The notes: a model not told the origin generated them from the letters alone. Numbered from the stretch's first letter, positions 44,618-54,380 are shown. The stretch is 64,000 nucleotides of DNA from Mycolicibacterium porcinum (GCA_002086835.1 MVIG01000001.1:124001-188000); one strand, 5' to 3'. Numbers and translations: made by a program.

Positions 44618-46981
44618 ATGGCTACCACGTTCAATTCAGCGTTCAACGGCAATATCGAACTGGACATCAGGGATTCCGAACCGGACTGGGGACCTTACGC
44701 GGCGCCCACCGCCGTCGAGAACGCCCCGAACGTCCTCTATTTGGTGTGGGACGACACCGGAATCGCCACCTGGGACTGTTTCGGTGGTCTGGTGGACATG
44801 CCCGCGATGAGCCGGATCGCCGAGCGCGGAATTCGGCTGTCGCAGTTCCACACCACGGCGCTGTGCTCGCCCACCCGCGCCGCACTGCTCACCGGACGCA
44901 ACGCCACGACCGTGGGAATGGCCACCATCGAGGAGTTCACCGACGGGTTCCCCAACTGCAACGGCCGGATTCCGTACGAGACCGCGCTGCTGCCGGAGGT
45001 GCTCGCCGAGAACGGCTACAACACCTACTGCGTGGGCAAGTGGCACCTGACTCCGCTGGAGGAGTCCAACCTCGCTGCGACCAAACGGCATTGGCCGTGC
45101 TCACGGGGGTTCGAGCGGTTCTACGGATTCATGGGCGGTGAGACCGACCAGTGGTATCCGGACCTGGTGTACGACAACCATCCGGTCGACCCGCCTGCCA
45201 CGCCCGAGGAGGGCTATCACCTGTCACGGGACCTGGCCGACAAGACCATCGAATTCATCCGGGATGCCAAGGTGATCGCCCCGGACAAACCCTGGTTCAC
45301 CTACCTGTGCCCGGGAGCCGGCCACGCTCCGCACCACGTGTTCAAGGAGTGGGCCGACCGGTATGCCGGGCGGTTCGACATGGGCTACGAGGCGTACCGC
45401 AACATCGTGCTGGAGAATCAGAAGCGGCTCGGTATCGTGCCGCCCGACACCGAGCTGTCACCAGTGAACCCCTATGCGGATGTCAAGGGGCCCAACGGCG
45501 AACCGTGGCCCGCACAGGACACCGTCCGGCCGTGGGACTCGTTGTCGGCCGACGAGAAGCAGCTGTTCGCCCGGATGGCCGAGGTGTTCGCCGGCTTCCT
45601 GTCCTACACCGACGCCCAAATCGGCCGGATACTGGATTTCCTCGAGGAGACGGGACAGCTCGACAACACCATCATCGTGGTGATCTCCGACAACGGGGCC
45701 AGCGGCGAGGGCGGGCCGAACGGCTCGGTCAACGAGACCAAGTTCTTCAACGGCTACATCGACACTGCCGAGGAGGGGCTCAAGTTCATCGACCGGCTGG
45801 GCTCACCGGAGACGTACAACCATTACCCCATCGGATGGGCGATGGCGTTCAACACGCCCTACAAGCTGTTCAAGCGCTACGCGTCCCACGAGGGCGGAAT
45901 CGCCGACACGGCAATCATCTCCTGGCCCAACGGAATTCGCTCCCACGGTGCGGTCCGCGACAACTACGTCAACGTCTGCGACATCACCCCGACGGTCTAC
46001 GACCTGCTCGACATCACCCCTCCTGCGAGTGTGCGCGGGGTTCCGCAGAAGCCGCTGGACGGCGTGAGCTTCAAAGTGGCACTGGACAATCCGGAGGCGC
46101 CGACGGGCAAGGAGACCCAGTTCTACACCATGCTCGGCACGCGCGGTATCTGGCACAAGGGCTGGTTCGCCAACACCGTTCACGCCGCCACCCCGTCGGG
46201 ATGGTCGCACTTCGACGCCGACCGCTGGGAGCTCTTCCACATCGAAACCGACCGCAGCCAGTGCCACGACCTGGCCGACCAAGAACCGGACCGGCTCGCC
46301 GAGCTGAAAGAACTGTGGTTCAGCGAGGCCGGCAAGTACAACGGCCTGCCACTGGCCGACCTCAACATCCTCGAGACGATGACCCGGTGGCGGCCGTACC
46401 TGGTCGGGGAGCGGTCCCGCTACACCTACTACCCGAACACCGCGGAAATCGGGCTGGGCGCGGCCGCCGAGCTGCGCGGGCAGTCGTTCACCGTGGTCGC
46501 CGACGTCACCGTGGACAGCGCCGACACCCAGGGCGTGTTGTTCAAACAGGGCGGGGCACATGGCGGTCACGTGCTGTTCGTCGCCGGCGGGCACCTGCAC
46601 TACGTCTACAACTTCCTCGGCGAGCACGAACAGTCCTTGGTCTCACCAGATCCGATCCCGTCGGGACGACATCTCTTCGGTGTCCAGTACCAGCGGGCCG
46701 GCACGGTCGAGGGCAGTCACACGCCGGTGGGCGACACCACCCTGTACGTCGACGACATCGCGGTGGCCACGCTGGCCGGGATGCAGACCCACCCCGGCAT
46801 GTTCGCGCTCGCCGGGGGTGGCATCTGCATCGGCCGCAACACCGGATCGGCAGTGTCCCGGCAGTACCGGGCACCGTTCGCGTTCACCGGCGGCACCATC
46901 GAGAAGGTCACCGTCGACCTGTCCGGCGAGCCGTACCAGGACCTGGAACGTGAACTCGCCGTTGCGTTCTCCAAGGACTGA
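44618..46981 (+). CDS. atsA: Type I arylsulfatase (formylglycine-dependent)
   Basis: A 787-residue sulfatase, syntenic with M. tuberculosis atsA (Rv0711). The sulfatase signature C83-S-P-T-R-A-A-L-L-T-G-R is intact; Cys83 is converted to formylglycine by FGE. Metal-binding Asp45-Asp46 lie in YLVWDDTG, the motif GKWHL is present, and VISDNGASGEGG carries the later metal ligands. A C-terminal region of about 180 residues looks like a beta-sandwich (sulfatase plus concanavalin-like). No signal peptide is seen. A formylglycine-generating enzyme is two genes downstream. Confidence 0.95.
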   Translation: MATTFNSAFNGNIELDIRDSEPDWGPYAAPTAVENAPNVLYLVWDDTGIATWDCFGGLVDMPAMSRIAERGIRLSQFHTTALCSPTRAALLTGRNATTVGMATIEEFTDGFPNCNGRIPYETALLPEVLAENGYNTYCVGKWHLTPLEESNLAATKRHWPCSRGFERFYGFMGGETDQWYPDLVYDNHPVDPPATPEEGYHLSRDLADKTIEFIRDAKVIAPDKPWFTYLCPGAGHAPHHVFKEWADRYAGRFDMGYEAYRNIVLENQKRLGIVPPDTELSPVNPYADVKGPNGEPWPAQDTVRPWDSLSADEKQLFARMAEVFAGFLSYTDAQIGRILDFLEETGQLDNTIIVVISDNGASGEGGPNGSVNETKFFNGYIDTAEEGLKFIDRLGSPETYNHYPIGWAMAFNTPYKLFKRYASHEGGIADTAIISWPNGIRSHGAVRDNYVNVCDITPTVYDLLDITPPASVRGVPQKPLDGVSFKVALDNPEAPTGKETQFYTMLGTRGIWHKGWFANTVHAATPSGWSHFDADRWELFHIETDRSQCHDLADQEPDRLAELKELWFSEAGKYNGLPLADLNILETMTRWRPYLVGERSRYTYYPNTAEIGLGAAAELRGQSFTVVADVTVDSADTQGVLFKQGGAHGGHVLFVAGGHLHYVYNFLGEHEQSLVSPDPIPSGRHLFGVQYQRAGTVEGSHTPVGDTTLYVDDIAVATLAGMQTHPGMFALAGGGICIGRNTGSAVSRQYRAPFAFTGGTIEKVTVDLSGEPYQDLERELAVAFSKD

Positions 46982-46984
46982 GCG

Positions 46985-47701
46985 ATGAAGTCGGCACTGA
47001 TCCGGATGGGGGCAGGCACGCTCGCCGCCGCCGCTCTGTCAGGGTGTGCCACCAGCACGGTCGAGGGGTCCCGGCCCGCGACAACGATCCCCGCCACGAC
47101 GACGGCCGGCACGACGCAGCCTACGACCACGACGACGGCTGCGGACGGGACGTCGTCGGCGCCGTCATTCGAGATGCCGGTGTACGGCCTCGAGCCGACC
47201 GCCACGCGGGTGCTCGCACCCGGTGAGGTCACCTGCCCGCTTCCGTCCGGCCGCACCGTCACCGTCCACAGCGCGGTGCCGGGGTCGCCGACACTGACCG
47301 TCGGTGTCCCGGAAGGGTTCTCCGAGGTCACATCTCATGGTGATGGGGTGCGGCTGACCGGTCCCGCCGGAATGGCCGCGGAGATCACCCTCACGCCGAC
47401 GAGCCGCGACGCTCGCGACGACTTCGAGCGCTACAGCGACGACCGCGTGGCGAAATACCCGATCAACAGCGTCAGCGTGTTGCCCGGCGACCTGTGCGGT
47501 TACAGCGGTCAGAAGCTGATGGGCATGTTGGCCGAACAGCCGGGCAAGGCCACGGATTACGCCGATCGCATCGTTCATCTGTGGACCAACAGCGGCGATT
47601 TCCTGGCCGTCGTGCGTCTCGACGCACCGGGCAAAACCCCGGGTTTCGACGAAGCCCGGTCGGCGATGCTCGCCGACTTCGGGATCACGATGCCGGGCTG
47701 A
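46985..47701 (+). CDS. Secreted lipoprotein of unknown function
   Basis: A 238-residue lipoprotein with signal peptide and lipobox LSGC (Cys21), a Thr/Pro-rich linker (about 22-65) and a globular domain with two Cys (in EVTCPLP and GDLCGYSG) that could form a disulfide. It lies between the arylsulfatase (3-bp gap) and the FGE gene. I do not recognise the domain; it looks like one of the many mycobacterial Lpq/Lpp-type envelope proteins. Confidence 0.85.
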   Translation: MKSALIRMGAGTLAAAALSGCATSTVEGSRPATTIPATTTAGTTQPTTTTTAADGTSSAPSFEMPVYGLEPTATRVLAPGEVTCPLPSGRTVTVHSAVPGSPTLTVGVPEGFSEVTSHGDGVRLTGPAGMAAEITLTPTSRDARDDFERYSDDRVAKYPINSVSVLPGDLCGYSGQKLMGMLAEQPGKATDYADRIVHLWTNSGDFLAVVRLDAPGKTPGFDEARSAMLADFGITMPG

Positions 47702-47722
47702 ACGGGCGGTGGCCAGGAAGAC

Positions 47723-47735
47723 TAGCCTCGGTGCC
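47723..47735 (+). promoter_or_regulatory. Leaderless-type promoter of the FGE gene
   Basis: TAGCCT at 47723-47728 fits TANNNT and is 7 bases before the GTG at 47736. It supports that start over the upstream GTG at 47709 and suggests the FGE gene can be transcribed apart from the sulfatase. Confidence 0.5.
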
Positions 47736-48617
47736 GTGGCCACAGAACTCATCGAGCTTCCCGGCGGGACCTTCCAGATGGGTTCGACGGCGTTCTACCC
47801 CGAAGAGACGCCGGTGCACAGCGTGACCGTCGCCGGATTCGCGATCGAGAAGCATCCGGTCACCACCGCCCAGTTCGGCGCCTTCGTCGAGGCCACCGGG
47901 TACATCACGATCGCCGAACGGCCGATGGACCCGGCGCTGTATCCCGGGGTGGACGAGGCCGACCTGGTGCCGGGTGCCCTGGTGTTCAGGCCCACCGACG
48001 GCCCCGTGGACCTGCGGGACTGGCGCCAGTGGTGGGACTGGGTGCCCGGCGCGAACTGGCGTCGACCGTTCGGCCCCGATCGCGAGCCCGCCGGACCCGA
48101 CCATCCCGTCGTGCAGGTGGCCTACCCGGATGCCGCGGCGTATGCGGCCTGGACCGGGCGCCGGTTGCCCAGCGAAGCCGAGTGGGAGTACGCCGCGCGC
48201 GGGGGAGTCGAGGGCACCTATGCCTGGGGCGACGAGGTGACGCCCGGCGGACGGTTGATGGCCAACACCTGGCAGGGCCGGTTCCCGTACCGCAACGACG
48301 GTGCGCTCGGCTGGCGCGGCACCTCGCCGGTCGGAAGCTTTCCGGCCAACGCGTTCGGCCTCTCCGACATGATCGGCAACGTGTGGGAGTGGACCACCAC
48401 GCGGTTCACCGGCCGGCACCGATTGCAGGCCGATGCGCCGGCCTGCTGCCCGCCACCGGCCACCGCGGATCCCACGGTGAACCACGCGCTCAAGGGCGGT
48501 TCGCACCTGTGCGCCCCGGAGTACTGCCACCGCTATCGCCCGGCCGCGCGGTCACCGCAAGCGCAGGACAGCGCGACCACCCACATCGGATTCCGCTGCG
48601 TCGCCGATGTGGCCTGA
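47736..48617 (+). CDS. Formylglycine-generating enzyme (sulfatase-activating)
   Basis: A 293-residue FGE that oxidises the sulfatase active-site Cys to formylglycine using O2 and copper. The fold signature is visible (ELPGGTFQMGS-like start, RLPSEAEWEYAARGG, NTWQGRFPYRNDGALGW, GNVWEWT), and the copper-binding pair is Cys259 and Cys264 in HLCAPEYCHRYRP. The N-terminus from GTG 47736 matches the recalled Rv0712 homologue better than the GTG at 47709. It activates the arylsulfatase upstream. The 3' end overlaps the DUF1275 gene by 66 bp on the other strand. Confidence 0.95.
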   Translation: MATELIELPGGTFQMGSTAFYPEETPVHSVTVAGFAIEKHPVTTAQFGAFVEATGYITIAERPMDPALYPGVDEADLVPGALVFRPTDGPVDLRDWRQWWDWVPGANWRRPFGPDREPAGPDHPVVQVAYPDAAAYAAWTGRRLPSEAEWEYAARGGVEGTYAWGDEVTPGGRLMANTWQGRFPYRNDGALGWRGTSPVGSFPANAFGLSDMIGNVWEWTTTRFTGRHRLQADAPACCPPPATADPTVNHALKGGSHLCAPEYCHRYRPAARSPQAQDSATTHIGFRCVADVA

Positions 48618-49289
48618 ATCTCGATGCAACCGTAGGTGTCCGGCGATCACCACCACACAGGTGAGCGTGGCGGCCAGACCGAGTGGAACCGCGATGTGCA
48701 ATCGCAGCAGCACCGCACCGGCCACCGCGCCGAGGAAAATGACCAGAATGGCGGCCAGCCGGCGGTTGCACAGCGCCCCGCGCACACCGCCGGGCCAGGT
48801 CTCACCGGCCAGGCTGGCCAGCGTCGAGGTCACCACCACGGTGGTCATGTCCTTGACGGCCAGGGCACGGGCCACCATGGCTTGCTGTCCCATCACCGCG
48901 GCGACGGCGGTCGCGATGACCACCTGGCCGACGGCAGCCGGACTGTCCCCGGCGAATACGACGGCGACGGTGATCACCACCAGGCCCAGCGCCCCGGTGC
49001 CGAGCAGGACGGTGATCCGGGTGTCCCAACCTGTTGCCGGTCGGCCCCGCAACGCCAGACCCGCGGCGAAGGCACCCGCAGTGAAGCCGGCCAGCGCGAC
49101 GGCCGGGCCCAGTACCGGCAGGTCGTCGGCGCCGGCCACACCCATTCCGAGGATGACGATGTTGCCGGTCATGTTGCCGGTGAACACGCGGTCCAGTCCG
49201 AGGTAGCCGACCGCGTCGACGATGCCGGTGACGAACGTCAGCGTGATGGTCGCGAGCAGCCCGAGGCGGGCCCGATCAAGTCGCCGCAT
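48552..49289 (-). CDS. YoaK/DUF1275 family membrane protein
   Basis: A 245-residue protein with about 6 hydrophobic segments. The N-terminal pattern TFVTGIVDAVGYLGLDRVFTGNMTGNIVILGMG (in parts) is the hallmark of the DUF1275/YoaK family, proposed transporters of unknown substrate. It begins 3 bases after the stop of the permease gene on the same strand and is probably co-transcribed with it. It converges on the FGE gene with a 66-bp overlap. Confidence 0.9.
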   Translation of the reverse strand: MRRLDRARLGLLATITLTFVTGIVDAVGYLGLDRVFTGNMTGNIVILGMGVAGADDLPVLGPAVALAGFTAGAFAAGLALRGRPATGWDTRITVLLGTGALGLVVITVAVVFAGDSPAAVGQVVIATAVAAVMGQQAMVARALAVKDMTTVVVTSTLASLAGETWPGGVRGALCNRRLAAILVIFLGAVAGAVLLRLHIAVPLGLAATLTCVVVIAGHLRLHRDSGHIGDAAESDVGGRAVLRLR

Positions 49290-49292
49290 GAG

Positions 49293-50885
49293 CTAGAAGA
49301 TGACGATTGCGACGGTGGTGGCCAGGATCAACCCGGACATCACGGGTACGAAGCACTTGCGGGCCAGGCGCAGCACCGGCACCCGGGCGAAGCCTGCCAC
49401 AGCCACCAGTGAGGACCAGGCGACCAGCGTTCCGCCGCCGGACCAGATGTTGCCCATCTGCCCTATCGCGGCCAGTGTCGACGGATCCATGTCGACCACC
49501 GGGGCCAGCGCACCCGACAACGATCCGGTCAGTGGCAGCCCGCTGAAGCCCGAACCTTCCAAACCTGCGATGAGGCCGACGAACAGCACCGAGAACGCGG
49601 TGACAACCGGGTTCGGGGACAGGTGTGACTGGGCGGCGGTGATGAGGTCGAACAGGAAGGCCGGTCCGGGTGACCCGGAGGGCAGGCCGAGGATCGCTGC
49701 CGAGAAGTCACCGTTGCCGATGAAAAAGAACCCGGCGATCGGCAGCACGATCCCCATCGCCTTGAACGCGAACACCAGGCCATCGACCACGTGCTCCGAG
49801 GAGGTTTCCAGGAAATTGCGCTTGTCGTTGGTGGCCGATGCGGCGAACAGCAGGAGTGCGGCCAGGCCGCCGACGATGGCTGCCGCATCCCCGCCCTTGA
49901 GCCCGGGCACGATGTCGGTGAACTTGCCCAGCATCAGGTACACGATGAAACACAGGTAGACCAGCGGTACCAGCAGCGCGAACACTTTGGCCGAGAACAT
50001 GTTTCGGACCGGTTCGGATTCCTCGACCGGCCCGGGCAGCACCGCGGTGGGGGTGACGACGGCGGTCGCGGTGGCCGACCCGCCACCGTTGGTAGACGGT
50101 GCGGCGAGGGGTTGGGGCGGGACGACGCCGACGGTACCGCCCACGGCCGAACCCGCGCCAGGCTCGAGCTCGGGGTCCGCGGGCGAATCGGTCGGACGTC
50201 GGTCGGCCTCGTTCTCCCACTCCTGCAACAGGTCCGGGGAGGGCGTCCGCCAGCTACGTCGTTGCGTGACGAAGGTGATGGCCAGGGCGGTCAGTCCGAC
50301 GATGAGCGAGAGCACCATCGCCTTGTCGGCGACCGCGTCGGGATCCACTCCGGCGGCTTTCGCCGAGATACCCGGGGCGACTTTGATGATGTAGTCAGCG
50401 GACAGGGCCATCCCCTGTCCGCAGATCGCCATCACCATGCCGACCGACAGCGGGGCCAGACCGGCCCGGATGGCCACCGGTATGAGAACCGCGCCGACCA
50501 GAGGGACCGCCGGCGTGGGCCAGAAGAAGAGTGAGATCACGTACGTCACGATCGCCAGGACGACGAAGCTGCTGGTACCCGCCCGCATCACCCGGCGGAA
50601 CGGCGCGACCATCATCCGGTCGGCGCCCATCTGGCGCAGCGCCCCCAGCATGGCCGTGACGATCGCGATGATCAGGAAGATGTTGAACAGTTCCTTGGCC
50701 GCGGTGAGGCTGGCGTTGAAGATCGAGGACAGCCCGGTGATGAGGCTGCCGGAGAAGGCCCAGGCGGTGAGCAGGGTCGCGGTGACCGCTGGGACGACGA
50801 TGTTCTTGCGGATCGCCATTGTGGCCAGGATGACGAGGATGCCGGCCAGATAGATCCAGTGCGCCGCGGTCAGTGGGGTGTCCAA
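49293..50885 (-). CDS. DcuC/GntP-like permease, copy 1
   Basis: A 530-residue transporter with two blocks of transmembrane segments joined by a hydrophilic linker rich in Pro, Glu, Ala, Thr and Ser (about residues 215-300). The core FFWPTPAVPLVGAVLIP and GQGMALSADYIIKVAPG are shared almost position by position with the permease at 61468-63030, so the two are paralogues. The start is TTG at 50885, preceded by GAGAGG. The general family carries gluconate-, citrate- or dicarboxylate-like organic acids; the substrate here is unknown. It forms an operon with the DUF1275 gene. Confidence 0.85.
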   Translation of the reverse strand: MDTPLTAAHWIYLAGILVILATMAIRKNIVVPAVTATLLTAWAFSGSLITGLSSIFNASLTAAKELFNIFLIIAIVTAMLGALRQMGADRMMVAPFRRVMRAGTSSFVVLAIVTYVISLFFWPTPAVPLVGAVLIPVAIRAGLAPLSVGMVMAICGQGMALSADYIIKVAPGISAKAAGVDPDAVADKAMVLSLIVGLTALAITFVTQRRSWRTPSPDLLQEWENEADRRPTDSPADPELEPGAGSAVGGTVGVVPPQPLAAPSTNGGGSATATAVVTPTAVLPGPVEESEPVRNMFSAKVFALLVPLVYLCFIVYLMLGKFTDIVPGLKGGDAAAIVGGLAALLLFAASATNDKRNFLETSSEHVVDGLVFAFKAMGIVLPIAGFFFIGNGDFSAAILGLPSGSPGPAFLFDLITAAQSHLSPNPVVTAFSVLFVGLIAGLEGSGFSGLPLTGSLSGALAPVVDMDPSTLAAIGQMGNIWSGGGTLVAWSSLVAVAGFARVPVLRLARKCFVPVMSGLILATTVAIVIF

Positions 50886-51314
50886 AGTGGGACCTCTCGT
50901 TGAACTGCTGGTGGGCTGTGCAGTCTGATGGTGGAATGTTCGGCGTGACCGCGACCGGGGTCAACGACAACAGTGCACATCGGTTACTGCCTCACCATGT
51001 GCAATATGCTCTGGATTTGTCGGCGGGATGGCCCACGGTTTCCACGGCGTAACGTCTTGCTGTGACGTCGAACTCGTCGTCCCGGTGAGCAGTGCTTTTG
51101 TGCACCTTGCACATTCGCTGCCCGTGGTGGCTGTGCACCGTATCCCGTTGTGACCGGCCAAGTCGGGCCGTGGCGGTGAGACAGTGTTCTCTGAACGTAC
51201 GGGTGGCCGCGCATCACGAGATCGCGTCCGGAGACGCGTGCGTTGCCCGGGAGTTTCGGCAAACAGAGGAATCCGCAACGGGATTCGCCTGACACGAGGA
51301 TGGTTGAGCGCAGC
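50886..51314. promoter_or_regulatory. Divergent intergenic region with repeated ATGTGCAA motif
   Basis: A 429-bp gene-free region between the permease and the MFS gene. The octamer ATGTGCAA occurs at 50997-51004 (+) and 51107-51114 (-), and GTGCAC at 50973, 51100 and 51133. The same octamer is found at 54443-54450 upstream of the PucR gene. This suggests a binding site for the PucR regulator. No further gene is seen; open frames reaching into this area from the MFS gene lack a good start. Confidence 0.45.
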
Positions 51315-52712
51315 ATGACCGATGTCCGTGGCACCGCTCAACAGCCGGCCGGCTGCCTGGAGGGCGACATCGGCGGCAGCGACGATCGCACCGGCACGCC
51401 GCTCGGGCTGGCTGCGCTGCTGGCGGGCACACTGGTGGGTACCGTCAGCAACAACGTCGTGAATGTGCCACTCGGCGTCATCATCGACGAGTTCGACGCC
51501 CCACTGGGCAACGGAGTTTTCGTCGTGGTCGGCTTCCTGGTCTGCTTCGCCGCGACGATACCGCTGGCCGGCTGGTTCGGTGACCGGTTTGGCCGAAGGC
51601 GCATCTACTGCGCGGCGCTGCTGGCGACGGCGGTCTGCGCGGTAGGGGCTGCGACGGCGCCGTCGCTGCCGTTGTTGATCGCCTGGCGGTCCCTGGGCGG
51701 GGTGGCCGCCGCCGCATTCGCCCCAGCTGTGATGGGGTTGATCGCCTGGATGTTCTCCGGTCCGCGACGGGGCCGGGCGATGGGGGCCTGGGCCTCGGTC
51801 AACGGCATCGGGCAGGCCGTCGGTCCCAGCCTGGGCGGCCTGGTCGCCGACCACTGGGGCTGGCGCTGGGTATTCGTCCCGCTGGTGCCGGTGGCGTTGG
51901 CCGGCTTCGTTGGGACGCTGCGATACGTCCCCCGCTTCCCGGGCGTGCGGATGCCCTTCGACCTGGCGGGTGCGGCGGCACTGACCATCGGCTCGGCATT
52001 GCTGATGCTCGGCCTGGCCCTGGTATCCCAACCCGACATGCCCGGCTGGCTGGTGGCCGCCGCGGTGACGGCTGCGGTCGCCGCGCTGGCCTGGTTCGTC
52101 TGGCACTGCGCGCACACGCGAGCCCCGTTCGTCGATGTCCGACTGGTCACCGAATCACGGTTCGTCCGAAGCTGTCTGGCGGCGTTCGCGCAGATGTTCT
52201 GCCTCGGAGCGACGTTGCTGGCGGTACCGCTCTACCTGGTGGGGCAGTCGGTGTCGATCTCGGCGGCCGGGATGATGCTCTTCGTGGTGCCCGCGACAAT
52301 GGCGGTGCTCGGACCCCTGGTCGGACGTTGGCAGGACAGGTTGGGGCCGCGGCGGGTGCTGCGCAGCGGCCTGGTACTGCTGCTGATCGCCCAGGTCGGC
52401 ATGACTGTCACGGTGGGCCACGACCGGTTGGTGCTCGGTGCACTGATCGTCGTGCTGGTGATCGGCGGGGTGGGGATCTCCCTGGTGCAGACCCCGGCGG
52501 CCACCGGCGCCACCCGCTCGCCGGCCGGCGAACAGGGGACCGGCTTGGGGTTGTTCAACCTGCTGCGCTTCGGCGGGTCGGCGTGTGGCGCGGCATCGGT
52601 TGCGGTCGCTCTCGACCTGTCCGGTTACCCGGCCGTGTTCATCGCCTGTGCGGTGATCGTGGCGCTGGGGCTGGCCGGCTCGTTCGTCGGTCCCGACCCG
52701 CAGCCGGTGTGA
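51315..52712 (+). CDS. MFS transporter (DHA2-like)
   Basis: A 465-residue membrane protein with about 14 hydrophobic segments. Motif A appears as PLAGWFGDRFGRRRIYCAAL and the motif C region as ASVNGIGQAVGPSLGGLVADHWGWRW (in parts). ATG at 51315 is chosen because it directly precedes the hydrophilic start and first membrane segment; ATG at 51300 is possible. Its stop abuts the stop of the convergent PucR gene with no gap (TGATCA). It may import or export a compound linked to the catabolic locus. Confidence 0.88.
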   Translation: MTDVRGTAQQPAGCLEGDIGGSDDRTGTPLGLAALLAGTLVGTVSNNVVNVPLGVIIDEFDAPLGNGVFVVVGFLVCFAATIPLAGWFGDRFGRRRIYCAALLATAVCAVGAATAPSLPLLIAWRSLGGVAAAAFAPAVMGLIAWMFSGPRRGRAMGAWASVNGIGQAVGPSLGGLVADHWGWRWVFVPLVPVALAGFVGTLRYVPRFPGVRMPFDLAGAAALTIGSALLMLGLALVSQPDMPGWLVAAAVTAAVAALAWFVWHCAHTRAPFVDVRLVTESRFVRSCLAAFAQMFCLGATLLAVPLYLVGQSVSISAAGMMLFVVPATMAVLGPLVGRWQDRLGPRRVLRSGLVLLLIAQVGMTVTVGHDRLVLGALIVVLVIGGVGISLVQTPAATGATRSPAGEQGTGLGLFNLLRFGGSACGAASVAVALDLSGYPAVFIACAVIVALGLAGSFVGPDPQPV

Positions 52713-54380
52713 TCAGCGGAAGCTGGCCTCCCGGTCGATGGCCGAGTGCACCTCGTCGAGCAGGTCGAGCCGGATCGCCAGCCACACCGTGAACTGGTTC
52801 TCCGGCACCCGGATGTCCATCCCGAGCAGCCGCGAGATCCGGTCCAGCTTGGCCAGCATGGTGTTGCGGTGCACGTTGAGCATCCGCGCCGTGGCATTCA
52901 CATTGCCGCCCTCGGCCAGGTAGGCGCTCAGGGTCTCCAACAGGTCGGGGCTGGACCGCAACGGGCCCAGCACCTCTCGCACCAGCTGGCGGCTTTGTTC
53001 GGCCTCGGTGACCTGGGCCAGCACGGTGAAACCGCGCAGTTCCTGGTAGCAGGTGGCGCCGGTGCGGTGCAGCCGGCGGGCGATGCCGAGGGCGACGCGG
53101 GCCTCCCGGTAGCTCTCCCGCACCTCACTGGCGCCGCGCGCGGGCCGGCCGTAGGCCACCGGGGCGCGCAGGCCCCGGCGTCGCTCCAGCTCCAGCGACA
53201 TGGCCTCGGCGTACTCGGCCATCTCCTGGCGCATACCGGCGGGTTCTTCGGCGCGCAACGTGCGCACCACCACCAGGACATCGCCGATCACGGTGACGTA
53301 GGCGTGCACCGACGGGTGTGGGGCCAGACCGGCTGCGTAGCGGGCCAGTCGCACCATGCCCGCCGCGGGATTGTCCATCCGGCGCGGCAGTACCCCGGGA
53401 GCGACGAACACCGCGAACCGGGCGTCGAGTTCGATGTCGTGGTGCTCGGCGCGGGCGCGCATATCGTGCTCGCTGGAGAAGCTGCCGTGCACCAGGGCCT
53501 GGACGAAGTCGCCTCGGGCCCGTTCCTCGGCCTCGTCGACGCTGCGTTGGCGCAGCATCTCCGACCCCACGATGGCGGTGGCCTGGTCGGTCAGCACCTG
53601 GTATCGGGCCAGGTCATGGGCGCCCGGTGCCGGGTCTGCGACCAGCACCGCGACCCAGCCCTCGAAAGACTTGCCCAGCCGGATGGCGCTGGCCACACAG
53701 GTCCAGGTGCTCTCGTGCGGCCCGGGGATCGGTTGGACCCGGATGTCGTGACCGTCGGATCGCCGCTCGGCAGCGGGGACGTCGGCGTTCACCATCTCGA
53801 CGATCGAATCTGACAGCGGAGCAAGCATTTCCGGAACCAGCCCGTTGTGGGCCACCACGTGGCCGCGAGCGTCGAGCGCGACCGCCGGATTGCAGGCCAG
53901 ATTGGAGACCTCGCGGATCAGGATCTGCAATCCGGCGCCGCGGTGGAACAGCCCGGCCAGTGACGCGTGAACCTGGGTGGAATACCGCATCACGTGCACT
54001 TCCTGGCTGAGCGCGCGCTCGGCGAGCAGGCGGTTCAGCGCGGCGAAACCGACCGGTATGCCCAACTCGATGATCACCAGCCGATCCGGCACCGGACCCA
54101 GATCCGGCGGCACCACACCGTCCACCAACAGCGTGGTGGCGCCCCGGGCAGCCAGGGCCGAGAGCGCGGCAGTGCCGGCGGCCAGCGATTCCGGGCGAGC
54201 GTAGACGGCTACCGCGTCCAGCGGATCATGCTGGGAGAGAACCTCGTTGAGGGGAAGGACCCAACTCAACTCCAGATCGAGACGGTCGGTGCCGGTGACG
54301 ATCCTGGCGTCGGACATCAGGGCCTCGTCGAGAAGCCCCTGAATGGTCATCCGCCCGGTGTCGGCTGGTGGTGCGCTCAT
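52713..54380 (-). CDS. PucR family transcriptional regulator
   Basis: A 555-residue regulator with the PucR layout: an N-terminal PucR domain (IQGLLDEALMSDARIVTG ... LELSWVLPLNEVL), a central GGDEF-like/CdaR region (PSVHAYVTVIGDVLVVVRT and AYGRPARGASEVRESYREARVALGIA), and a C-terminal helix-turn-helix (LAEGGNVNATARMLNVHRNTMLAKLDRI). Such regulators often control purine, amine or amino-acid catabolism in response to a metabolite. It is divergent from the GlcG-HDO-Rieske operon and probably activates it. The ATG at 54380 gives the full domain. Confidence 0.94.
   Translation of the reverse strand: MSAPPADTGRMTIQGLLDEALMSDARIVTGTDRLDLELSWVLPLNEVLSQHDPLDAVAVYARPESLAAGTAALSALAARGATTLLVDGVVPPDLGPVPDRLVIIELGIPVGFAALNRLLAERALSQEVHVMRYSTQVHASLAGLFHRGAGLQILIREVSNLACNPAVALDARGHVVAHNGLVPEMLAPLSDSIVEMVNADVPAAERRSDGHDIRVQPIPGPHESTWTCVASAIRLGKSFEGWVAVLVADPAPGAHDLARYQVLTDQATAIVGSEMLRQRSVDEAEERARGDFVQALVHGSFSSEHDMRARAEHHDIELDARFAVFVAPGVLPRRMDNPAAGMVRLARYAAGLAPHPSVHAYVTVIGDVLVVVRTLRAEEPAGMRQEMAEYAEAMSLELERRRGLRAPVAYGRPARGASEVRESYREARVALGIARRLHRTGATCYQELRGFTVLAQVTEAEQSRQLVREVLGPLRSSPDLLETLSAYLAEGGNVNATARMLNVHRNTMLAKLDRISRLLGMDIRVPENQFTVWLAIRLDLLDEVHSAIDREASFR

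Noticed and set aside
45151-46953. A plus-strand open frame of 600 codons inside the arylsulfatase in another frame
   Set aside because: Out-of-frame shadow; the sulfatase frame carries the CSPTR signature and metal motifs.
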